DNA from: Pelecanus crispus | Lineage: Eukaryota; Chordata; Aves; Pelecaniformes; Pelecanidae | Length of the DNA stretch: 64,000 nt | Direction of reading: 5' to 3' | NCBI RefSeq assembly: GCF_030463565.1 | Contig: NC_134644.1 | Span: 150,189,967-150,253,966, forward strand | Shown here: positions 48,256 to 58,409 of the stretch, piece by piece | Numbering within the stretch: position 1 is the stretch's first letter | Layout: each line of letters opens with the position of its first letter | Translations under genes and position numbers: made by a program | The notes under the pieces: model-generated | The model's input: the letters and a program-made list of their open reading frames with translations, nothing else | Told to the model about the DNA's origin: nothing | The model's database searches: none

Positions 48256-50173
48256 GTAAGCCCGGCTGTGCCGCCCTGCCCTGCCCTGCCCTGCCCCGCC
48301 TCGCCTCGCCTCGCCTCTCCCGCCCGCCCGGCGGGTCCCCGGCGCCCCTCCCGGGGGCACCGGCAGCCCCGCTGCCTCCCGCGCCGGCCGGCGGGGCTCG
48401 GCATCTCTGACACCTCCGGGGCGCGGCACAGCCTGCGGGCACCCCCGCCCCGCCGCGCCGGCTCGGCGGAGGGACGGGCCTGCCCCGCGGCGGCGGTGTC
48501 CCGGGGGCCCGTCCGGGTGAGGGGAGGGCCGCGGAGGGCCCTGCGGCCGGCGGGGGCTGCAGCGCGGGCGGCGGGGCCTGGCGGGGAGCGGGAGGCCGAG
48601 GCGAGGGGCCGCGGCGGGGTCCGGGGCTGGGTTAGGGGCTTGCTGGGTCCTGCCGGAGTGGTTTGCTGCTCGTGTTTCAGCGGCAGGAGGAATGGTACCC
48701 TTTCCTTTGGACTGCATGGGACTGAGCAAGCTCCCCATGTGCCCTCTTCCCCCTGCATGCCTCAGTAACCCCTTTAACAATGCATGTGCTGTAAGGAAAA
48801 AAAAACACCGTATTTTAAAATCAGTGCAGAACCGGAGCCAAACTTTACCTAGAAACATTTGTTAGCGAGTAGCCTGCAGGTGTCTTTCCAGCAGGACAGG
48901 ATGCGGCTTATCCCCGTGCAGCGGGTACAGCCTTGCAGGTAGCGCTGCGCTGGAGCAGTCACCTCTGACATGCAGCGTGGGAGCTGCCCGGGCTTCCTGA
49001 GAGCAGTGCATTTGTTGCAGATGGAAGGAGTGGGGAACGGTTTGCTGCGTGTAATATACTTATCCTGAAAACCCAACCTAGATGGTGCTCTTTAATCTTA
49101 TAAAAATTGTGGCATCTTTAATGACCACATATTCCTGTTTCAGAGGAGAGTTCTTTCCATGTCAGAGTGGCTGCTGTCACTGCTTAACTGTGGGTTAGTG
49201 TTGACTGGGAGGGAAGAATGCAACCTACTGATTTATGTAATACTTCCTAAATGCTTGGGTTTCCTTTTGGGGCCATCATTCAAGGGGTGAATGATCCCGA
49301 CTGAGATTTGAAAAGGTGACATGCTGTGTTACATGCTATAGCTGTGCTACTGTCAGGCAGCTGACTACTTCAGAAGAAATTATCGTACTGAATCCCATCA
49401 TAAATTCTCCTGAAATCAAGAGCTTAATAAAATACGCATTTTCCATAAAATCCTACAAAATCTGCAAAATAATTTTTGAATGATACCCTTTTCATATAGG
49501 ACTGTCAGCTTTAAGCACTGGATTTTTAAAACTTTTTTTCTTGTACTGTATATCAATATGATTATAACTATATTCATCAAATTACATTTGATTTATTTTG
49601 TATCTTAAGAGAATGTAGCACTCAGTTACACAAGGCTGCAGCTAAGACCCTAAATCCTGCACTCAATATTCACACCTAATTACTTTACGTGAGTCTTTCC
49701 ATTGACTTCACTGGGATTTCTCACGAACAAATGCACACGCTAGTGTGTATGAGCTGGGACCCTGGGACCCAGCTGTAATAGTAAAAGAAGTTTTTGTCAG
49801 TCCAGGCAAACTAGGGAAAGGCTAATCAGGTCTAAATACTCTCCCATGACTTATAAACTATCTCCATGGGAGGGTAAAACACTAAGCACTGCTATTTAAT
49901 TATAATCTGGACTTCATTAATAAGCTCCTTTTATGTAGCATACTCATTGTTAGATTGTGTTTTCATGATGAGTACAGAGTATTTGGAATGGAGTGGTTTT
50001 AATCCCCAAATTACTGTTTTACACTTGTGCTGGGGTCAGCGTGGGTTTGCAAATAAGTGTCAGAACTACTGTACCCTTTTTTTGGGGGAAAAAAAAGGTG
50101 CTTTTCTGCTTGCAATTAGCAGTCTGTTATGGTTTGTGACTACTTCACAGAGACAAAACTAAGCAGCCCACTT

Positions 50174-50198
50174 ATATATTATATGTCATATAATATAT
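50174..50198. repeat. Perfect AT-rich inverted repeat
   Basis: Two 12-bp arms, ATATATTATATG at 50174-50185 and CATATAATATAT at 50187-50198, flank a single T. Possibly only low-complexity sequence. Confidence 0.85.
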
Positions 50199-50566
50199 GC
50201 TTTCATATAAATACCTACTCTTCGTGGAAAAGTGAAGCTTCTCAGTTTTGCCATGCTACTCGTCTGGGAACTTTGTGGAAACTCTGATGTCTAAATCAGA
50301 TTCAGAACCAGAAAGTGCAAATGAGTCTTCCCCAAAAGAACAAGATAATGAAAAGGTCTATTGTCCAAATGGCAACTGAAGAAAATCATAACATGGAGAT
50401 TGATGCTGTCATAAAATAAGAATTCCCACTGCTAAAGCTTGCTGTCTGACCACTGGAAACTATGCAGAGTAAGCCATACTATGGGTGTACTGTTCTACAA
50501 CATCACCGTTAACCTTTATATGGCAAGTTTCTGAAATTACTGAAATGGTCATCAGCTTCAGCTCTG

Positions 50567-50632
50567 CTGGGGTTGGACCTGAAGACCTACAGAGCCTCTT
50601 TGTGACCTCAATTATTCTATGATTCTATGATT
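50567..50632 (+). repeat. Short CR1 3' tail fragment
   Basis: 'ggggttggacctgaagacct' followed by a partial copy of the CR1 terminal block and 'attattctatgattctatga'. Only the last ~65 bp of the element is present. Confidence 0.65.
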
Positions 50633-53600
50633 TAGTAGTTACTAGTTTTACAACAGGAAGTCTACATGTGATTTAGATGAATGACTTAAAAATAACTAAT
50701 AGATCCTGTAATGTTCCTTATTTCATTAGATTTGTAGAAAATTAAATTATACATGTAGTGCATATACTCTGAGCCCTTTAAATAATTGAGTCCGTCGTGT
50801 AAAAGTCCTACCATGATATTTACACCTCACAGTAAAATTTAATGCAGAATTGAAATGCTGATCTTTGCTTTTTCCCATATGTTTTATGTTTTGGTGTGTA
50901 TACTGATCAAGGTGTGTGTGCTTATCTGACCTCTGTGCTTGGACAGGCAAGCTTCTCTTCCCCCATCCCCAGTGCTCTTCTGATGGCTTCCAGAATGTGG
51001 GTCCCCTCCTGTATACTGTAGCACCTTCAGCCACACTCTGCGTATGGGTAGCCACTCAGAGTGCTGGGTTTGTGGGAATATTTGGCTGACTACCAAATAT
51101 CATTCACCTCCCTTCTGTGAACTGCTCTATAATGCATTTTAGGTATTCCTTTTACTGTTTCAAGATGTAAGTTGAGTCCACTGTAACATTTGCTTTTATT
51201 ACTCCAGGACACAACTCAGCTGTGGGCATTTGTAGCAGCAGTCAGAATAGTAAGCTACTGATGGAGTTCCTTTCAGCTGCAGCCCAATTGCTGTGGAAGG
51301 CAGGGCTATCGCTCAGTACAGACAGCACTGGAATATCCTTTTAGCTGCAGAGGTAGGGATATGTGCTGGATGAGGAGGACCACATGAAAGCACGGGAAAC
51401 AAATCTGGGAGACTTCATGAATCTGTGGTTGTCATCCTGTCCCCATCCATGTGCGGACATATCTGGAACGGGCAAATTGCCGTCACATCCTAGGATCGTG
51501 TCCTTCTGCAGACACAAAACAATGATGTGTGGCCCTAAAACCTCCTGTCAAGGAAGTACCCCTTCATGGACCCATGCAAAGAATTTGTCCCAGTCTTGTG
51601 CTGGAGTTCACAACTTCTGGTCCTAAGCCCACTGCAGATTTGGGTTATTCTTACTGTCTGGACACTCATTATTTTAGACTGATAAAGGACTGTTTGATGT
51701 TTTGAGGTCAACAGTCAGTTTTGCTGTTGTGGTTGCTTGCTGTGCTATTATGAAAGCTGTTTGCATTTGGGTTGTCTCAGAATACACCTGTATTACTAAC
51801 TGACTTTTAGATAATGGGCTTCCCAGATTCAGCTGATACTACTGACAGCATGAATAGCCAAAGTTAGCCTCTTAAAAGAAGCTGAAGAATGTGTTAACAA
51901 GGAGGGTACCGCTCTGCTGCTTTGCAGAACTTGGTGCAGTGGTGGGTAGGTTCATGTGGTCTTATGCACATAGTGCCTGTAGTCAGGGTTGGGGGGTGGA
52001 TGAGGAATCGACAAACTCAGAGCACCTGCAACCTTGTTCCTTCTTAATGATTTAACCATATCAGTGAGATGCAGTTGACAACCATGATTTTAGGGGAGTT
52101 CTACCTGTCCTATGCTGCTGAGCCTAGTGAAGCCCTCCTTGTGCATTAAGGAGCTGCAGAAAATCCAGTGCCTCATTTGGTAGAACAGGCTGACAGTAAA
52201 GTGCTCCTTTGTAAGGATGAAGGCAAGGTGGTGCTTCTTGCTGATGTGTAAAATATCATCCTCCTGATTGCAGCCAGCTGCCCCCACACAACACCTGCAT
52301 AGCTAGGGACAGATATTTTACAATGTTGGACTCTTGCAGGACTCTATAGCTATTTTTCAGAACTGGAAAATGCCTGTGTCAGCAATCTGGTTCAGAAAGA
52401 TGGAGGAAATTACTAATACTCTGTGTCTTGACACCCATGCCACACACAGTGATTTCAATGAGTAATGGACTTGTAATGCATGTGCTGGCTTGTGGATAGT
52501 GAAATACCTTGGAACACGTTCTAACTGATAGTTAACAGGGCTTTACAGTGCCTGGTGTTCTTAATTTTTTTTTTAATTTCTGAGGTGATGGGATTGAGAA
52601 TGAGGTATTTTGTGGCTTTCATGTAATATGAGCTCATTGGTTTTCCACGTAACTCACTGTGCTTGCTAACCTGGGGACACGGACTCTGATTTTATTGACT
52701 TGCATAGATCGCTTGCAGTTTCTTTTCAGTAAAAACTTCTGATTTGATCGCAGTTTCCTGTTGTCTTAAAAATGGGTAGATAGTAAGGAGTACTGAAAGA
52801 ACTTCTGAATGTTTTCCCTTTTATGCGCTTACATTCTTTATAACTTAAAACCACTGAAGTTAGATCTGCTGGCAGCTCAATGAAAGTAAATGGCTGTCTC
52901 TTAACTATCAAACAAGGAAAGCTGAAGGCAGCCTCTGTAGTAGTAATAACTTCTGCCTTTCCTTCCCATCTATGATGAAACATTATATAGGGTTCTAGAG
53001 AGTGGATATTATCTTCAGTTATTACAGATGTTGATGTTCCAGGTAGCTGCTGAGAATTTCCCCTTCTGTGCATTGTGCCAGTTCTGGTGGCAGCTGGAGA
53101 AGGTGCAGAGGTAGGGGTTTGTGGAGTTTGTTATTCTGATTTAGCCTTGGAAGGAAACTTGTACTGCAAGATGAGGAAGAAGACCACATAGAGGAGCAGG
53201 AGGCGTAAGTTGAAATATTTTGCTACCATGTTTTTCCAATTTCTTTTTCATCATGATCTGCCCACCAAAGACAGGTACATTTTTAAGGTATCTGAATGAA
53301 AGAGGTGACCTTCCAGGCCAGTGGAAGGGTTTCCCTATTGTGTGTGGAAGAAGTTTCCCTGAAGTGGGGTAGGAGATGGAAGGATACTGACTTCAGCATA
53401 AGCCACAGAACTTCTCTTCTCTCTTGACATAATTTAAGAGTTATCACAGGAAAGAGGACAAATCTTAAGAACATGGAGCATGCAGTGGAGAAGGTCATTG
53501 ATTTATCATGACTGACACTGAATATTCAGTAGTGTCTCTGTCCAAAACAGCCATCAATCCCTTATGAGGAGACTATGGAAAGATATTTAAAAGGGTAGAA

Positions 53601-56600
53601 ATAGGCTTGTGTTGTTTGAGCGCTGTCCAACAAAGGAAATAGGTATTTTAAAGATGAAGTCCCGGGTTCATTTTTCGGTATTCTTACACTGTAGTTCATG
53701 AAAATTGAAAATCCGTAACAGTGCATCAGAAAAATTGTTCTGTTGCATGTGTATATGGCTAAGCAAGCACAGGTAAAATTGGTAAGAAAACACTATGGAA
53801 ATATTTAGCTCTTGACTAACAACCAGTTAGGGAGCAAGGGAAGCCTGAAAAGAACAAGAGAGACTGTCTGTTTACTTGCTGTCTTCTAGGAGAATCTCCT
53901 CCTTTATACCAAACTTCTTCAAGACAGCTGCACATATTGCAAGCAGACCTCATCAGACTGTACCTGTGTGAGCAGAAGCTGCCTGTTCACTGTTAGGAGC
54001 TTCTTCACATGTCCATTGGAGCACTGACTGCTCCAAGATTGCTGTGAAAACCCTGCATAGGACCCTCTTCTTCCTCTCTCCATGGGCAGAAGAATGGAGC
54101 AGTGGAAGCCAGTGGATCTGGTGCTCAGCCTGGTTGAGCCCCATGTATTGCCACACTTCCTTTTGTTGTCTTTTGCTTTTGAGGTGTTTTGGGATGTTTG
54201 TCATACAATGACTTGGTCTTGGGTCTGCCCAGGGGAGTTGGCTCCCAATGGTATAATGCTGCATGCTCCTGCTGCAACAGCTGGAATCGAAGTGCTTGAA
54301 ACATGTGTTCCAGGTAGCCACAAAAATATGTGTCTGTAAGTTTGGTACTTTGGGAGTATGTTCTCAGCTGGTGGAGCAAAGGTTAGCCAGCAATGTGAAG
54401 CTACAAAGGGCTGTGCCAGCAGCCTGGCTTAGCCTGCTGGGAAAATGAGGTGTTAAATACCAAATGTGGTGCAATAAACACCATCCATCTTCTTGAGTGA
54501 AGACAGGGGACCTTGCAGAAGACCCAGAAAATAAACAGAGAACCATGGGAGGGCTGTATGTGGAGAAGCCACGCAACCACAATACAAACTGGTCATGTAA
54601 AAATGCAAGCAGCAGTGGACACAAATATGTACCTGGAACTAGAGCAAAGCACACAAGTCCAGACTGTCATCACCTCAGGAAAGCAGCACAGAAGCTTTCA
54701 GTGTGGATGAAAGGGTGGCAACAGGCTTGGATCAGTGGTAACAGCCTTTGGCTTTGGGAACTTGTTGGGTTTTTTCTCATTGAAAATGGATGCAATTTTA
54801 CTTTAATTTTTATTTTAGATTATCTTATATATCAGAACTTGTAAGATGAGGCAACGAAAGCTCTCCTCTGTTAAGCAGTGCTTACTCCTGAAACATTTTA
54901 AAACACTGTTTGTGAGGGTAGGAGTGTGTTGTTATTAGATTTTTTTTTTTTAAATGAGAATTGGATCATTTTTGGTGGAACTGTAAGTACGCTTGTTTTC
55001 TGGTTATCAGGCTGGTAAATATATTGAGACCAAAGGATCTAAGGTTTTTGAATCAAAATGAAATACTACTGGACAATAGAAGTTATGTTAAGTTTGAATA
55101 AAAAGATCCCCAGAAAACTAGGCACTGTTATTCAGTGCTTCTGTTTCTTTAGTACCCCCAACCTTACTTTTCAAAGGGACTGGTAAAATCACATAAAATT
55201 GAAAATTTACTGCTTTAATACATTTCAGAATTCAGTGACAACTAATGAATTATTATGTAGGCATTTTGGTTTATATGGTCAGCTAATCTTATGATATCTG
55301 CATGCTGTATAAGCATGTTCCTAACAGAATTCAAAGACTTAAAATTACAGCAAACAAACACTTTTTTTTTTTTTTTCTTATTTCTGAAGTTGCTTGGGGA
55401 TGTTTGTGAGCCTAGTGAATCTGAAATTGTGACCAAGTATCAAAAACTGCTACAAAGGTGTGAAATATGCTAAGTGCCAGAATGTAAGAGTGTTTAGTTT
55501 GGGGTACTTTGCAGAGCTGGTAGGACTGTCCTGAGTCACTTCTTTCTCATAGTTTCCTTTGGCGTCATGCTGTTACTGGATGGTTCAGCAATGCGTTGTG
55601 AAAGGTGCTCTGCCACAGTATCCTTGATTCTCCGTTAACATGCCATCAGGAGCAGGTAAAATGGCTTTACTTAGAGATTAGCGCAATCTTCACAGCTGTT
55701 GAGGATGGATAGGAACGAGGGATGAGTTAGGCCACTGATAACTAGGTAACAGCCAGATGTCCCTCTTGAACAAACTGTTCATGCGTGGTTTCTGTGATAG
55801 CCTTGTAAGGAGCACATTTCTCTATGCGCCTTAGCTCTCTGAGCATGGCTTCTATGTTTCTAAAACATTGCTGCTACAACTGGCACGTATCCTTGAGGTC
55901 CATTTGCCTTGTGCTGAAGGAACAGGCCAGAGAGAGAGGAGGCCCCGTTGCACAGCCCTGTGTTTGTTGACGATGTTCTGAGAAGTGAGGAGACAACCTG
56001 GGAGAAGCTTTCATCCGTAATCTCCAGCAATAACAACTGTTGCCTCCAGCAAAATTTTGTTCCATTTTCAGTGGTGCATGCTGTTTGCAGTGTCCATCTG
56101 TTTCTGACTAGAGCACTGGAAATACTCTACCGATAATACTGTCCAGGTGTCCATGCTGCTAGGGCTCCAAAAATTTAATTTTTTGTGGCACTATTATAAG
56201 CACCAACTATTTACATCTGTTTCCTAGTTTGAATGTCCTTAAATTATGTATTGCCTGTTACTGGGTAATATTGAACATTTAAGCAAGGCTGGGCATTTTG
56301 AGTACAAAGACTCAGTTCATTTTGCTCTCTGGCATACACACCAAAACATTGTTTTCACATTTGGGGATGCTGAGTAGGATACACAAAAGGAAAAATAGAT
56401 TGATAGACAGTAGATCAATGTGTAATGGTTGTGTGGGACAGGATGAACAATAATGTATAAAATCTCTTTATTAGAGAGAAAATACTTACTCAGAATTTTC
56501 TTTTCTGCCAGTGAGTACCTCATGGTGAGGAAAAAATCAATTCTCTTTCTGAACTCAGGCATTTAGTTGCTTTCTGTTACAGATCTGTGGCTCTACGTGC

Positions 56601-57667
56601 TTATCAAGACCCTATTAAAACTGTTTTCAACATCTTAGTTACTTAACCAAGAATTACTGTTAAAATTTGCGCTGCTTGTGAAGTTTCCACTCAGTTTCAG
56701 GTAGAACAGTTCTTTGTTGTGGAAGTGGGTAGTTTTACCCATCTCTTGCGCACCGAGCTTCACCCTATCACCAGTTCCAAGGCTGAATCTAGCTCCTGTG
56801 AGATGCTCTCTTCGCAACCCACAATAAAGTTTTGGGGGAAGATAGATGGAATCTCCATCTGAGGAAGCCCACCAACAGGGGACGTGGCCAGAAGATGAGC
56901 CTTTAGCATGTCAGTCTTAGCTTTCTCTTTGTGAGCACAGCCATGGCTTTTGATCGTGCCTTAACAAACTGCTGGGCAGGAATCATCTCTTAGTGTAGGA
57001 ATTTTGCCTGTTAATTTGTTCTTCTGTATGACAAAACTTCTCCATAACCTATGGCAAGCTCCTTGCCAGTCCTCAGAAATCTCCTTGAGTAAAAAAGATT
57101 CATTCTGCACTGTTATCTTCATGCTAGCAACTACAGACAGTCTTCTGAAAAGGAAGCACAAGCTGTCGCCTGTTCTCATTTATAGTTGATGTTTCTGGAA
57201 TATATTCCCTTCTCTCATTTTAATTCTCCAAGATTTTCTGAAGCAAGTATCCCTCAGACTACAAGAACCATTAAAATTCTGAAAAATGCAATGGAATGCT
57301 GAGCAGAATCGTTAAAATATATTTGTGTCCTCCTCGAACCTGTTTATGCTGACAGGCTGACTGAAACAGAGTTTCTTCTCTTGCTTTAAAAATACTTGAC
57401 TATTACAAATGATTGTAAAAGTCAATACATTTTAAACGTTAACTATGAACTTCAACTAACAATACTTATAAACACTATGTAGGGTCTGGTAACTGCTACT
57501 ATATTATGTAGATCTTCTTTCTTGAAGATGTAGGTATTATTCCATGCCAGTATATCTGCATGTTTGTATGTGATGGGAGGGAAGCAGTGCAGCTGGGTGT
57601 CTGACATGGTTACAGTGTATCTTTTTGTGTAATCAAAAAGGTCATCTCCTTCTTTCCTTTATTGCAG

Positions 57668-57835
57668 TTTCACATCTTTGAATGTCCCTCTATTTCTTGA
57701 AGATGAAGAAAATTATTGCGTGCTTCTTTCTGCTGTTTGGATATACTCTGCTTTCCACTGTCTCTGTCATGGCAAAAGATCTCCCTGGAGGACATTTCAT
57801 CCGAAGAAGGGATGTTAACTCAAAATCTCTACTAG
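57668..57835 (+). CDS. MATN2: MATN2 start-codon exon (signal peptide and basic N-terminus)
   Basis: The exon follows a TTCCTTTATTGCAG acceptor and ends at a TAG/GTAAGT donor. Coding starts at the ATG at 57703, so 57668-57702 is 5' UTR. The 44 residues begin MKKIIACFFLLFGYTLLSTV, a clear signal peptide with probable cleavage after SVMA, then KDLPGGHFIRRRD. The exon ends LL plus one base (phase 1), as at the LL/E junction before the first von Willebrand A domain in human matrilin-2 as I recall it. An in-frame ATG at 57682 has a poor context (T at -3), whereas 57703 has A at -3. Matrilin-2 is a secreted matrix adaptor with VWA and EGF domains; those exons lie beyond the window. Identity rests on synteny plus layout, because this part evolves fast. 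Confidence 0.82.
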
Positions 57836-57839
57836 GTAA

Positions 57840-58409
57840 GTTACTGTCATGGTTTAACTCCAGCCAGCAACTAAGCACCACGCAGCCGCTCACTCACTCC
57901 CCCTACCCCGATGGGATGGGGGAGAGAATCGGAGGAGTAAGAGTGAGAAACACTCCTGGGTTGAGATAAGAACAGTTTAATAATTGAAATAAAGTAAAAT
58001 AGTAATAACAATATAATAATGATAATAATAATAATAATATACAAAGCAAGTGATGCACAATGCGATTGCTCACCACCTGCCAACTGATACCCACCCAGTT
58101 CCCGAGCAGCGATTTCTGCCCCCCGGCCAACCCCCCCCAGTTTATATACTGAGCATGATGTCATATGGTATGGAATAGCCCTTTGGTCAGTTTGGATCAA
58201 CTCTTCTGGCTGTGCCCCCTCCCAGTTTCTTGTGCACCTGGCAGAGCATGGGAAGCTGCAAAGTCCTTGACTAGCATAAGCAGTACTTAGCAACAACTAA
58301 AACATCAGTGTGTTATCAACATTCTTCTCCTACTAAATCCAAAACACAGCACTATGCCTGCTACTAGGAAGAAAATGTACTCTATCCCAGCCGAAACCAG
58401 GACAGTTAC
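57840..58409 (-). mobile_element. Solo LTR of the same ERVL-like family, 9 bp inside MATN2 intron 2
   Basis: The LTR spans 57845-58404 (560 bp) with a perfect 5-bp target duplication GTTAC at 57840-57844 and 58405-58409. It is related along its whole length to the LTR at 20975 and has the same orientation. On the minus strand it starts TGTCCTGGTTTCGGCTGGGA and carries a TATATAAA box (plus side near 58140-58149). The CRE palindrome of the other copy is altered here to TGATGTCA (58156-58163). An ATT-type microsatellite lies at about 58010-58041. The left duplication overlaps intron bases +5 to +9, so the first nine intron bases, and with them the donor, are preserved. Confidence 0.94.
57988..57993 (+). 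terminator. Cryptic plus-strand AATAAA inside the LTR
   Basis: A canonical poly(A) hexamer in the sense direction of MATN2, 153 bp into intron 2 and 18 bases past the stop codon that would end translation if the exon 2 donor were skipped. Use is not shown. Confidence 0.3.

Larger units (their letters stand above)
46850..48660 (+). promoter_or_regulatory. MATN2: CpG island, likely MATN2 promoter
   Basis: Very GC- and CpG-rich sequence with sharp borders to AT-rich flanks, about 9 kb upstream of the MATN2 start-codon exon. No TATA box is evident. A GGGGCGGG Sp1-type box is at 48137-48144. It ends in a strong CAG/GTAAGC splice donor at 48255/48256. The position and content fit a TATA-less housekeeping-style promoter with a non-coding first exon. 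Very long open frames across it on both strands (635 codons forward, 337 reverse) reflect the lack of A/T-rich stop codons and are not evidence of protein. Confidence 0.8.
48256..57667 (+). other. MATN2: MATN2 intron 1, about 9.4 kb
   Basis: From the CpG-island donor to the TTTATTGCAG acceptor at 57667. It contains a short CR1-tail-like stretch at 50567-50632 and a 25-bp inverted repeat at 50174-50198. Open frames at 52090-52287 and 53950-54850 occur on both strands and have no recognisable domains. I see no other gene. Confidence 0.6.

Noticed and set aside
46861-48768. 635-codon plus-strand open frame (and 337-codon minus-strand frame at 47845-48858)
   Set aside because: Both run through a CpG island and a tandem repeat whose 201-bp period keeps any frame open. 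Composition is Gly/Arg/Pro/Ala-rich as expected from GC-rich DNA, both strands are open, and no domain is visible.
53950-54850. Cluster of open frames on both strands in MATN2 intron 1
   Set aside because: Frames conflict with each other, no domain is seen, and the flanks show no paired splice sites that I can defend.
57871-58296. 141-codon minus-strand frame, and its relative at 21001-21411
   Set aside because: Both lie wholly inside the two solo LTRs, which are non-coding regulatory repeats; similarity between them reflects the shared LTR.
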